Shown here: piece after piece, positions 54,880 to 64,000 of the stretch
Numbering within the stretch: the stretch's first letter is position 1
How the letters are laid out: every line of letters begins with the position of its first letter
Source of the DNA: Hippopus hippopus
Taxonomy: Eukaryota; Mollusca; Bivalvia; Cardiida; Cardiidae
Length of the DNA stretch: 64,000 nt
NCBI GenBank assembly: GCA_946811185.2
Contig: OX328105.1
Coordinates: 32,801,394-32,865,393, forward strand
Direction of reading: 5' to 3'
Program-made: the position numbers and the translations under genes
The notes under the pieces: generated by a model
Database searches by the model: none
Seen by the model: the letters and a program-made list of their open reading frames with translations, nothing else
What the model was told of the DNA's origin: nothing

Positions 54880-55340
54880 GAGTTCATTTTCAGTCTGTAT
54901 AAATGAGAGAAATGTTGCAATTTCAAGACTGCTTCAGTTAAACCATTTAACCATGCGGACAATGGAGATCGAAGATCAAAATGCAAGTTCTGTGCAGTCT
55001 GGTCTTGATCTACAGTATCATCAAAAGCAGTTTAAGTTGTGATAGGATCTTTCACTTCCTACCAGACGACAAAACTTTAGACTTGTCCATATTGAAAGCA
55101 TTTGCAGACGACAAATCAACAATGGTTCATATGGACGCTGTATTAGAGAGTGTTGTTAAAGGTCGGGCTCGTGTGGTAAAGGGTTGAGAATTAATATTGT
55201 TTTTTTTTTATCACCACGCTGAACCGATTAACCCTTCAGGTGCCGGAGGCAATCCTGGATTTTCTATGAAGAACTTACACTGAGATCAGACTGATATACT
55301 GCCTGATCTAGGATCTACATTGTTCTCTATAGAATTAGCA
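54880..55340. mobile_element. B copy, hairpin-less A copy, B copy
   Basis: B (54880-55060): GATCGAAGATCAAAATGCAA / TGCAGTCTGGTCTTGATC. A minus (55050-55187): ACCAGACGACAAAACTTTAG, then GTATTAGAGAG joins TGTTGTTAAAGGTCGGG with no hairpin, ending GTGTGGTAAAGGGTT. B (55230-55340): ACTGAGATCAGACTGATA / CTGCCTGATCTAGGATC. Confidence 0.65.
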
Positions 55341-55599
55341 ATGTAAACCAAAACGGCCCTTTGAGACTAAGGCTGTTTATCAGCTTTTTCTCCTTTTCCT
55401 GCAATGTTTTGCAAAGGCTTGTCTCCCTCAGAATCGTAAATACACCGGTTAATCTGGTACAGCGTTTAAATTAATTGCCATTGTAGGTCAAAACACATTG
55501 ACAGGGTTTTGTTATAAGCGCTAATGAGATTCAGAGAATAATTATATATGAAATCTGCCGTTCCTGCAGTTCCGCCCTGTGACAAAGCGTTTTCATACA

Positions 55600-55865
55600 C
55601 ATGCGCCATAGTTTCGCAAAAGGAGGTCTAATGCATCTCCGTTATGCATTATACCAAGCAAGTAATTACATAATTATGGATCCATAAAACCCATTTTGTT
55701 TAACAACCGATTAAATCATGAGGTACACCGGTCCTTTTAAAAACAAAAATTTGACCACTAGCAAAAAGGTTTGGACCCATGTCAACCTACGCGGACTGCG
55801 CATGATCACAATGGTCGATACTTTTTTGCAAATGCATTACACCCCATTTTCAAAGAGAATAAATC
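55600..55865 (+). mobile_element. Family C MITE
   Basis: TGCGCCATAGTTTCGCAAAA, GGATCCATAAAACCCATTTT, hairpin CCATGTCAACCTACGCGGA / TGCGCATGATCACAATGG (imperfect), end TTCAAAGAGAATAAATCA. Confidence 0.75.
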
Positions 55866-56640
55866 ACAGGGTGTATTCTCAAATGTTTAATTCATTTAGA
55901 TGATAGATGTACCCTCGACGAACTGAAAATCGCGATATTTAGCTTCGATGTTTATTAACTTAAGTTATAGGAGTAAAAATGAAATTCCACTTGGCTGTAT
56001 GTGTTATTCAAATACTGTCCTTCAAGTACACAACACATACCCGATTTATTTCAAATATTCACAAAATTTATTCAGCGAGCATAACACAGCCGACACAAGG
56101 CAGCCATCTTGTCATGCAGGTATATTCGGGGACAGTCAGAAAAAACCATTAACTTAAAATAGACTGACCTTTGATCTCCACCTCTAACACGGTCACGTGA
56201 CACCCATTAACAGCAAAGCATCGTGGAAGTATGATAATTTTCAAATGTGGTTCTGTCTTTGAATAATTTGTAGTTTTTATGGGAAGGGGTCTTTGCGCTA
56301 ATGAAATTACCAGTTCTGAAAATGAGCATTTCCATGTTGCTGATTTGTCGACTTAAACCTCATTTTTCTGCGATTTTTGCAGATAACAACAGAATCAACC
56401 AACGGTATGACCTCACCAGCCTCGATTTCGATAAAGTATTATGTGACTTATTCTAAAAACAAAATGGTCGCGAACTTCGACGTATCGCGATTTTACATGA
56501 TTCGATGATAATGGAGGGAAAGCAGGGATTGGGGAAAGGGGGTTAGTCTGAGGGAAGTATGTGAAGAAGCAAAGGGTTCGTCATATGGTTGGATTGGAGT
56601 GAAGCTTACTTCGCAAGAAATTTACAAACAATTAAACAAA
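55866..56640. other. No recognisable feature
   Basis: Unique sequence. TTTCTGCGATTTTTGCAG near 56366 looks like a splice acceptor but no coding frame follows. Confidence 0.4.
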
Positions 56641-56643
56641 CAG

Positions 56644-57970
56644 TACGAGGGGTGATCATAAAGATCGTGGACCACCTCGTTATTTTGAAAACTACTTCGC
56701 GTAGGATTACGAAAAATTGCACAGATGAGCATTAATTATCTGGTAACCGACTTAAGGTTTCAAAGGTCGTCTTATTCGATTAGGTAAAGTGTGACGTCAT
56801 TTTAATGACGTCATACGGCGTTAGTGGTCCAAAATATCGGACGACGTCTTATTTGAATCGAGAGTAATCATGAAGTTTTACTTCAAACTCGGAAAGTATA
56901 TATCAGAAATCAAAACCGATTTAGAAAAAGATTAAGAGGAATCTGCACTCAAGAAATCTGATATGGATCGGACCTGTTTAGACATGAGTGCGATACTGTT
57001 AAGTTTGTCCCTAAATCTGGCCGTCCATCAACATCAGTCATTGACAAAATCATCACAGATGTAGAGCAGCATGTAAAACAAGATCACCGAGATACTGTGA
57101 GGAAAATAGCTGACACATTTGGCATTTCATATAAAAGTGCCAAGGAGATTTTGACGGACAATCTTGGAATGTCGCGTGTTTGCACAAGGTGGGTACCTCG
57201 ACTATTGACGCCCGAGCCAATGGGGGTTAGGATCGAAATCTATTAAGAAATTTGAGAACGCATTAAGATAGAGGGGTCAAACTTTACTGATCGTATTGTA
57301 ACATGCTATGAAACGTAGGTACACTTTAACGAGATTGAAACTAAACACTAAAGCAGTGAACAGAAACATTCAACATCGCCTTCCGCCTTTAAGGCCAAGT
57401 TTTCTAAGTCAGTCGGTAAAGGTATGTAAAGGTATATCATACTTTTCTATACGCTTTTTTTCTTCTAAATCATGTTGTATCTATACATACAACAGTCAAT
57501 GCTGATTTTTATGCCCGCATTACTCAAAGAAATTTCACAAACACCATACGAAAAAAACAGCCTGAAGTCCTGCGGAGTGACGTCACTTTACACCAAGATA
57601 ACGCCCTAGCTCACAAAGCCACACTTGTACAGAAAACTCTGGAAAAACTAAACACAGAAACATTTGCCAATCCTCCCTATAATTCAGTCCTGATCCCTTG
57701 TGACCTTTAGGTAGTTCATGTTTTGAAAGATTTTCTATGTGGAACGCACTACGAGAGCAAAGAAAAACTAACCCTGACTGTGACCTGGTCCTTGAGAGTA
57801 ATGTCACGTGACGCGCTCGGGCACGTGTTTCGCGCATGGGAATCAAGAATAAATAAGTGCATAGAATTCGAAGGAGGTTATTTTCAAAAAAAGTAGACAA
57901 TCCAAGTTGTTTTTTACAACAATATTCCAATACAGGCACTGGTCCACGTTCTTTCTGATTACCCCTCGTA
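56644..57970 (+). mobile_element. Mariner transposon, inactive
   Basis: A 1.33-kb element bounded by TACGAGGGGTGATCA and GATTACCCCTCGTA. These are ~20-bp TIRs with an imperfect inner part and TA at each end, the target duplication of Tc1/mariner. It encloses one transposase pseudogene. Length and TIR type fit the mariner family. Confidence 0.9.
56870..57795 (+). pseudogene. Mariner transposase pseudogene (D34D)
   Basis: Translated pieces follow mariner order. N-terminal DNA-binding domain: SGRPSTSVIDKIITDVEQH and DTVRKIADTFGISYKSAKEI. Then VCTRWVPRLLTPEPM, DRIVTCYET-stop-VHF, HSTSPSAFKAKFSKS, TVNADFYARI, LHQDNALAHKA and NPPYNSVLIPCDL. The last two catalytic Asp (HQD, PCD) are 34 residues apart, the mariner signature. 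The first, normally TGDET, is changed to TCYET, and the next Trp codon is a stop (TAG). At least one frameshift (57427-57490) and several further stops. The enzyme would cut and paste DNA at TA; this copy cannot. Confidence 0.9.
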
Positions 57971-58119
57971 CAACTATTCTGATTTTACTACATCAGCGAT
58001 AGCAAACACGATTTTTCATCTCCGTGAGCTTATTTCAACCAGTGCTCATTTTGGATAAATAATCGACCCTCATACAAATACTAGTAAGTGGTATCTCACC
58101 CTAAGACAAAATAAATTTG

Positions 58120-58385
58120 AGCCATGCTCCAGCAAAAGAGGGGCTTAATGCATCTCCGTGATACATGATACCAGCCCAAGCCATCTCATAATCATGGAGC
58201 CATAAGAGCAGCATTTAAAAAAAACAACTTAATCATGAGGTGGACTGGTTCTTTGACATACAGAAAATTGACCGATAACGAAAAGCTTCGGCCCAGGTCA
58301 GTCAGCGCGGATTGTGCAGGCTGACCTGGGTCGATACTTTTCGCAGATGCATTAAGCCCCCTTTCCACAGAGCACGGTTTATATG
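58120..58385 (+). mobile_element. Family C MITE
   Basis: TTGAGCCATGCTCCAGCAAA, CATGGAGCCATAAGAGCAGC, hairpin CCAGGTCAGTCAGCGCGGAT / TGTGCAGGCTGACCTGG, end CACAGAGCACGG. The sequence between resembles the copy at 6963-7234. Confidence 0.85.
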
Positions 58386-58400
58386 TAAGAAGAAAGACCT

Positions 58401-58583
58401 GGTTCCGTATTCACTGTACATTCTTAAAACATTCTTAGTTTTATTCAAAAAATATCTAAATGTGAAAGAAACGCAACTTCTGACTGGCTCAACCAAATTG
58501 TTTAGCCAATCAAAAGTTTTGTTACTTACCAAATCTAGAATAAGACTAAGAATGAAACTAACAATGGTTGGTGAATACTGGCC
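58401..58583. mobile_element. Family D palindromic MITE
   Basis: TTCCGTATTCACTGTACATT left; core TTCTGACTGGC / TTTAGCCAATCAAAAG; right AGACTAAGAATG and AATGGTTGGTGAATAC. Confidence 0.8.
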
Positions 58584-58631
58584 CAGAAGTCCAAATTTTT
58601 ACGAAGCATTTGTTTTACCGTTAGTTCTGTC

Positions 58632-58868
58632 ACATTTACCATTTTATAAATGATCCCGACCTTGAGAAAACAGGCTTTTGAAAACATTGTGGGAAAAGGA
58701 GAAAATACTGGTAATCAGCAGTTTCCTCTTTTTTCCCCAGAATGGTTTGTACCTTTTGTACCGTTTCATAGACAATTTCAGTCATGTGAGCCATATATGA
58801 ACTGATGTTTGTAATGTAAATACTTTCAATTTAGACAAGTCTAAAAGTTGTTGTTTGGCAGAGAATCA
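58632..58868 (+). mobile_element. Family A MITE
   Basis: TTTACCATTTTATAAATGATCC, hairpin GGAGAAAATACTGGTAATCA / GCAGTTTCCTC, ATTTAGACAAGTCTAAAAG, TTTGGCAGAGAATC. Confidence 0.7.
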
Positions 58869-58889
58869 ATAGACACCGGAAATGAAAGG

Positions 58890-59068
58890 GTAAAGTTTAA
58901 CGCCATTTAACAGCTAAGGTCATATCACGGCGGCCAGCACATCTACGCATGTGTTTCCTGGCTTTCTCACATCAGTACTGATACAACTTTCTTTCCAAGC
59001 CACTGACTACTTTCTCGCATGAATCAGAGATGAGAGGCGAATACCCTCTAAGCTACCCGGCCGAGCTA
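58890..59068 (-). mobile_element. SINE, shortened
   Basis: GTTTAACGCCATTTAACAGC, TCATATCACGGCGGCCAGCA, TTTCTTTCCAAGCCACTGAC, then a deletion to CTCTAAGCTACCCGGCCG, the complement of the A-box head. Confidence 0.65.
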
Positions 59069-59238
59069 AGGGTACAGTTAGTAGAGAAAAAAAAACATCT
59101 TTTTTGAAAATGCAGTTCCTCTCAAAACTTAATTGGAAATCATCGATTTTCTTTGAAAAATCAAATCTGGCAAAAAGTTGTATTTTGTAAACATCGTATT
59201 CAGGGCTGATTTTAATCAGTCCATGGTACGAATTCAAT

Positions 59239-59444
59239 TTAACCCTTTACCAAACAATCCACAATTTTAACGGTCTCCAGAAAGCAAGCTTTTAAAACAT
59301 TTTAAGAAAAGCAATTTCTACCTTTTCCGCGATGTTTTTTTTTTTTTTAAACAACTTTGGTCATCCTGTCCTTTATTTATGTTGTCGTCTGAAAAAGTTT
59401 TCAAATTGGACAAGTCTTAAGTATTGTCATCTGGCAAAGAGTTG
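59239..59444 (+). mobile_element. Family A MITE, reduced hairpin
   Basis: TTAACCCTTTACCAAACAAT, ACGGTCTCCAGAAAGCAAGC; the hairpin is reduced to AAGCAATTTCTACCTTTTCC; GACAAGTCTTAAGTATTGTC, TCTGGCAAAGAGTT. Confidence 0.65.
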
Positions 59445-59507
59445 TATCACCCAGTATGAATAACCATTCGCTTATGAATAGGGCTGCTTCGCTGGATCTA
59501 ACAATAA

Positions 59508-59782
59508 TGAACCATGCTCAGTGAAAAGGGGGCTTAATGCATCTGCAAAAAGCATCCACCAAGGTCAGCCTGCGCAGTCCGCGCAGGCTGGCCTTGGTCG
59601 ATACTTTTTGCTATTTGTCAATTTTTCTGCATTTTAAAGGACCAGTGTACCTGATGATTCAGTCGGTTGCTATACAAAATGGATTTTATGGATAAAGAAT
59701 TTATATGATTCCTTAACAAGTATCATGTATCAATGAGATGCATTAAACCCGCGTTTGGCTTTGATGCATTGAGCTATCTTGC
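59508..59782 (-). mobile_element. Family C MITE, reversed
   Basis: TGAACCATGCTCAGTGAAAA, hairpin CAAGGTCAGCCTGCGCAGTC / GCGCAGGCTGGCCTTGG (almost perfect), ATTTTATGGATAAAGAA, GATGCATTAAACCCGC. Confidence 0.85.
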
Positions 59783-59784
59783 AA

Positions 59785-60570
59785 TTGCAAGCTTTGCTTT
59801 AATTTGCCCTCTCAGGCAAAGAGTGACAAGTAACTTTTGCTGACGCAGTAGATCAAGATCAGATTGGCACATAATAGCTATTTAGCAACATAGCTGTTGC
59901 TTATATAGTTAATTATGACTTTGGACGGTCTACCATTTCAGTCTTAAAAATCCTTAACGTTGTATTTATAAACATTTTTCAATTGTTTCAAATACAAGAA
60001 CAGGCTACTTTCCTGTGAATCTGATCAAGAGACATTGTTTTAAATAGTTAAAGAAAGCCAAGTTTTATTGTTTCGTGAATGATAACAAAAGCTCCCATCG
60101 TGCTCTAAACCTTCAATATTCCTTTTCTTTCAATCAAATCCACTTTCCAATTCGCTATGTATATTTTACGTGTAATTAAAAACCTTTTTAAGGATGAAAT
60201 CAAGGGCCAGTCAAATCCTGAGTTTTTTTTTTTAACTTGATTATTTTCAAAAGCTTTCATCAAGTTCTAAATGTTCAAGGCCATTATTTTCAATAAAATG
60301 CGCTTCCGCATCGTTTATTCATCTTGCCTGCAATATGATCATTGGTTTCGAATTCAGAGATAGACCATCTTTACACTGGATCCAATCACGTTAAGGATTG
60401 AAATTGTTCAATACAGTACTATGAAAACTTCTATAAAATTCTATAGGAGCCTTATGAATGTATTGGCGTGTTAAAGGTGACATTGCATGTGCACAATACA
60501 GATGTGTCTGCTGCAACGATTAGTGATTATTGATTGGCCGGTAGATATTTTTTCTACAGGTCTCCGACCC
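59785..60570. other. No firm feature
   Basis: A single B-like arm (GTAGATCAAGATCAGATTGG) lies near 59846; the rest is unique AT-rich DNA. Confidence 0.4.
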
Positions 60571-60572
60571 AT

Positions 60573-61072
60573 CAACCCTTACCACACAATCCGGAGAAAG
60601 AAGGCTTTTGAAAATATTGTGGGAAAAGGAGAAAATGCTGCATTTTCTCCTTTCTCCACGATGTTTTCTACACTACCAAAGAGAAATTTCAGTTTGTGAG
60701 TTACATTTGATTCGTCATCTTTAAATGCCTTCAGCTTGGACTGGTCTAAAATTTTGTTATTTAGTAATCAGTTAAATGTAACAGAATTGACAGAAAAATC
60801 ATGCTGTTCTCTTTTATTCACTTTTTTGTCTTACTTCTCCACTAAAGGACATTTTTTCTTTCTATTCCAGCCTGAAGAATTTGCAGTCGCCAAATTAAAT
60901 ACTGCTCAAATTACGAAGATTGTCTGTAAAGGGGTAGAAAAATTTGAGGGAAAAGGAGAAAATGCTGGTTACAAGTATTTTTCCACCATTCTCACATTTA
61001 TTCCGCCTATTTCAAAGGGCTTACTTCTTCAGAGTCGTGAAAAAAAACCAGGGATTGTTTGGTAAAGGGTAA
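60573..61072. mobile_element. Two family A copies
   Basis: 60573-60775 (plus): CAACCCTTACCACACAATCC, tight hairpin GGAGAAAATGCTGCATTTTC with no loop, GTAATCAGTTAA. About 60870-61072 (minus): AATTTGCAGTCGCCAAATTA, GGAGAAAATGCTGGTTACAA with an eroded arm, TGTTTGGTAAAGGGTAA. Confidence 0.75.
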
Positions 61073-61099
61073 GGGATTACGACTGCCAGAATTTTTTGT

Positions 61100-61230
61100 G
61101 CCATGTTACCCTGAACATTGGCGCATGCTAACCTGGGTCAATATTTTTTGCTTTCGGTAATTTTTCTGCATTTCAAAGGACCAGTGTACCCATGATTCAG
61201 TCAGTTGTCATAATCCAAGAGCATGGCTCA
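61100..61230 (-). mobile_element. Family C fragment
   Basis: GCATGCTAACCTGGGTCAAT (one hairpin arm), CATTTCAAAGGACCAGTGTA, then a deletion to AGAGCATGGCTCA. Confidence 0.6.
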
Positions 61231-61234
61231 AACG

Positions 61235-61618
61235 TATATTTACACAGCAAAGAACTGATTCGTCTCCGCCAGGCTTCGAAATCACTGCCTTTAATACCAT
61301 AACTTAGCGACTCTACCTACCAAGCTATTCAGACAATTCTTGTTTTTCCTTGTTCAAAACTTTAGTCTAAGCTGTTGAAATTTCGTGCAATCGATGAAAA
61401 ATAGTTACGCTTTTTTTCCCAAATTACTGCGTCTTCCGCGTTTTTTTTTTTTTTAATTCAGAGTACTATAGTTTGTCGTCTACTGCTTTTCTCGAAGAGT
61501 AGGTCCTTACATGTACAAATGGATTATCGATTTAAAAAAGCTAACTGAAAAGGTGCATAAATACTGTAATGGAACATTTCAGGTGTCGATACAGTCTCTG
61601 CAACTTACTTAGTGAGCT
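61235..61618. other. No recognisable feature
   Basis: Contains a poly(T) tract at 61440-61454; no gene or repeat identified. Confidence 0.45.
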
Positions 61619-61808
61619 CGGTGTTCTTATTTACCAACCAGTTTTCAGAAGGTTCTTAGTCTTATTCTCAAGGAATTTTCAAATTTTGAACGTACCACAA
61701 CTTTCTGATTGACTAAACCATCCAATTTAGCCAATCAGAGGTTGTGTTACTTTCAAAATCTATCATTAGACCAAGAATGTTCTTAGGAATGGTTGGTGAA
61801 TACGGACC
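61619..61808. mobile_element. Family D palindromic MITE
   Basis: TTCTTATTTACCAACCAGTT left; core TTCTGATTGAC / TTTAGCCAATCAGAGG; right AAGAATGTTCTTAGGAATGG then TGGTGAATACGGACC. Confidence 0.8.
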
Positions 61809-61959
61809 CTGAACCAGGTCAGAAACTAGAACATCTAAAATAAGTCCTAGACAAAAATAAATCATAACTTGCACAGTTTTTTGGGTATGTAGTATCGCCC
61901 AGCCTGACATTTGAACTTAAACAAATTCTTGTAATTCAAGCGAGATTTCTTGCATCAGT

Positions 61960-62206
61960 TCCCGGCCGGGTAGCTCAGTGGTTACCATATCTGACTCGTG
62001 ATCTAGTGGTTGTGGGCTTTATACCCAGCTGAAGCAAACTTTCTTTCCGGAGAATTTCCGCCTCTCACCTCCGATGCAGTGGCTTTGAAAGAAAGTTGTG
62101 TGAGTACTGGTGTGAGTAAGCCAGGAAACACACGCATAGGTGCACTGACCCCGTGATATGACCTAAGCTGTTTAAATGGCGATAACCTCCAATACAAACA
62201 AACAAA
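61960..62206 (+). mobile_element. tRNA-derived SINE, full length
   Basis: CCCGGCCGGGTAGCTCAGTGG head with a consensus A box. The B-box position is degraded (GTGGGCTTTATACCC). Body CAAACTTTCTTTCCGGAGAA and GGTGCACTGACCCCGTGATA; tail CAATACAAACAAACAAA. Imperfect 12-bp duplication TCTTGCATCAGT (61948) / TCTTATATCAGT (62207). Confidence 0.8.
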
Positions 62207-62214
62207 TCTTATAT

Positions 62215-62580
62215 CAGTGCTACCGAGGCTGTATGCTTTAGAAAAACTCACAAATTCTGTATAACAAGCCGATTGCATTGACTATTTAACTAACATTACC
62301 CGACATTTGCGTGTAAGTGAGTGGGGTCTTATATAGTTTTTTTTTTTTTTAAATCGATAAAGCTTTGTTCCATTGAAATAACGACACAGGAAAACTTCAA
62401 AAAATAAGAAAAAATATGTCCTCGTTTAGGGAGATCACAAAAAACATTGCCTTGTCGCAGTTTTGCGTGTTACAAAGCGATAAAGCTCTTGTTTGGTAGT
62501 CACAAATGACAATTATCCTAACATGACAAGAATGGATTGACTCTAAGCCTTACCATTGTTACATGAGACTTCAAGAAGAT
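62215..62580. other. No recognisable feature
   Basis: Poly(T) at 62338-62350; otherwise unique. Confidence 0.45.
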
Positions 62581-62584
62581 TCTT

Positions 62585-62680
62585 TTTTTATTGTCGGTGT
62601 AAATCAAGAACAGACCTTGACATGCAGTCCGACCTTTAATCTACACTGTCCACTACTTGAGTTGTAACCCTGTCATCGCC
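62585..62680. mobile_element. Family B hairpin
   Basis: GTCGGTGTAAATCAAGAACA / CAGTCCGACCTTTAATCTAC with CACTGTCCACT; ends are eroded. Confidence 0.55.
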
Positions 62681-62689
62681 AATTATACA

Positions 62690-62912
62690 AGCCATACTCT
62701 GGTTAAAGAGGGCTTAATGCATCTCTTTGATGCAATTGTACTTAGCAAGTCGTCACATAATTATGGATCCATAATGTCCATTTTTTTATAACAATCGACT
62801 GGATTTGGGGGTGGCATGGTCCTTTGACGTGCGCAAAATTGACCAATATCAAAAAGTTTCTTTTTACAGATGCAGTAAGCCCCATTTTCACAGAGCATGG
62901 CTCATATATAAA
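62690..62912 (+). mobile_element. Family C lacking its central hairpin
   Basis: CAAGCCATACTCTGGTTAAA left, ATTATGGATCCATAATGTCC, CAATATCAAAAAGTTTC then directly TTTTTACAGATGCAGTAAGC and CAGAGCATGGCTCATA. Both sides of the missing ~45-bp palindrome are well preserved. Confidence 0.85.
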
Positions 62913-63196
62913 TTCGACTTATTTTGGGGGCTGAAAATACGATTTAGTGAATCTCAGAAAAAATTTTATTATATTCCTATCAGTGAATTACTGGGATTTC
63001 TCAGTGTATTATTTTTTCAGTTTTTCACAGTGAATAACATCACTAGTGATGGTATCATCACTAGTGATGATATAGTTTTAGAATGTTTGCCGGAACTACT
63101 TTTTTTCCTATATTGCTCACAGTCTAATTAATGCTTCTGTCTCTGCTCCAAACATTTGTTAGTAAACAATACCAAAGTGAAAAGATTTTCGGTACA

Positions 63197-63464
63197 GTCC
63201 TTCCAAACAATCCTGAGTTAACGATCTTGTGGGAGAAATCTTTTGAAAATATTTTGAGAAAAGAAGAGGGCTTTTGTGGGAGAGAGCTCTTGGAAAATAT
63301 TGTAGAAAAACGAGAAAATACTACCAACCAGTATTATCTCCTTTTTCCATAATGTTTTCTACCCTATCAGAAAACTAAGATCTTTTGTTCCAATTTAGTA
63401 TTTGTCATTTGGAGATATTTTTAATTTGGAAAAGTCTTAAACTTGTCATGTGGGAAAGAGTTAA
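63197..63464 (+). mobile_element. Family A MITE with internal duplication
   Basis: TTCCAAACAATCCTGAG; TTTTGAAAATATTTTGAGAA and CTTGGAAAATATTGTAGAAA are two copies of the pre-hairpin segment. Hairpin CGAGAAAATACTACCAACCA / GTATTATCTCC; end GTGGGAAAGAGTTAA. Confidence 0.75.
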
Positions 63465-63667
63465 CTGTTGTAAAGATGCAAAACAATGTATGCCTTCAAA
63501 TGGAGATATAGATGACGTAACATCCCCTCGAGCGTTACGTCATCTGTTGCGTCAGATGCTTCTGCCAAAAGTGGATAATGACTGTGTTTGTAAAGAAAAG
63601 TCCTATACATGTATACCCACCGTTCTTGATAATTATTAGCAAACAAAGGGAGAGCTAGGAATATAAT

Positions 63668-63834
63668 AAATAGAATAATCAACTGGTGGCGTGTGATATT
63701 AAAAATCTGTCACTCGAATGGGGTTTGATACCGTTAAAAAACTCGGCCTTCGGACTCGTTTTTCAACCGCATCACACCCCATTCTAGTAACAGATTTTTA
63801 ATATCACACACCACCAGTTGATTATCCTCTATTT
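63668..63834. mobile_element. Nearly perfect 167-bp palindrome
   Basis: AAATAGAATAATCAACTGGT mirrors ACCAGTTGATTATCCTCTATTT. The arms continue through GATATTAAAAATCTGT / ACAGATTTTTAATATC and GAATGGGGTTTGAT / ATCACACCCCATTC to a short loop at CGGCCTTCGG. MITE-like; no second copy in the window. Confidence 0.85.
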
Positions 63835-64000
63835 ATCTAATGCTTTTCCAAGCCCACCCTCGGTGACCCAGTTTCGATTCATTCTATAATTGCCCCTGGG
63901 TTATATCGCTGGCATTTCTTCGTTCTCATGAATTATACATGAAGCATTTTGATTGGTGATCTCAGTTTTTCTTTGAGAAAATTTAAACTATTTTTATGAC

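Noticed and set aside
55866..56460. Splice-acceptor-like tract before 56384
   Set aside because: No open coding frame or donor follows; such tracts are common in AT-rich DNA.
61960..62040. Possible tRNA gene with GTAGCTCAGTGG
   Set aside because: It continues into a SINE body and tail with target duplications and the B box is degraded.

Overview
The window is AT-rich non-coding DNA from an animal, most likely a bivalve mollusc. That is an inference from its repeat types: pearl-like elements with tandem ~160-bp cores, tRNA-derived SINEs with a GTGATATGACTGAAAT-type tail, and very dense palindromic MITEs. I found no intact host protein-coding gene, rRNA, functional tRNA, CRISPR array or bacterial-style operon. 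Nearly all short open frames fall inside repeats, so the window reads as intergenic DNA or one very large intron.

The repeats sort into families, lettered here for this window only. A (~230 bp): TTAA ends, TIR like CTCTTTACCACAC, central 40-50-bp hairpin; tens of copies. B (~200 bp): TTAA ends, hairpin built on GATCAGACTGCACG. C (~260 bp): TIR TGAGCCATGCTCTG next to TA, hairpin GCCTGCGC...GCGCAGGC. D (~190 bp): palindrome with CCAATCAG at its centre. E (~370 bp): palindrome ending GCCCAATAGCGGCC. F (~800 bp, three copies): promoter-like motifs. H (~255 bp): CAGGGGCG ends. Single palindromic elements lie at 6.4, 9.4, 43.9, 52.0, 53.3 and 63.7 kb. A and B share TTAACCC-type ends and are probably piggyBac-related and non-autonomous. 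C resembles TA-targeting Tc1/mariner MITEs.

Layout: 0-9 kb holds A-D copies, a non-LTR retrotransposon remnant (3.1 kb) and a palindrome (6.4 kb). At 9-17 kb lie sparse MITEs, an E copy with a (CT)n tract and SINEs. At 17.2-18.6 kb a dead Tc1/mariner-superfamily element carries an F copy inside its transposase remains. At 22.0-23.4 kb an A copy hosts both F and C. At 23-33 kb there are mixed MITEs, a 131/140-bp tandem duplication, F copy 3 and a SINE with clear target-site duplications. At 33-42 kb are two pearl-like elements, the second with a higher-order repeat. At 42-56 kb come MITEs, a 1.1-kb element with ~36-bp TIRs, a four-unit tandem array of B-type hairpins and two blocks of a decayed ~44-bp minisatellite. 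At 56.6-58.0 kb is a near full-length but dead mariner with D34D spacing. At 58-64 kb there are more MITEs, a SINE and a terminal palindrome.

The only recognisable coding sequence is three transposon fossils: a non-LTR ORF2 C-terminus, a Tc1/mariner-superfamily transposase remnant and a mariner transposase. No working enzyme that could move the MITEs is present. Coordinates of diverged repeat edges are good to roughly 5-20 bp. Family assignments come from reading and comparing copies by eye.
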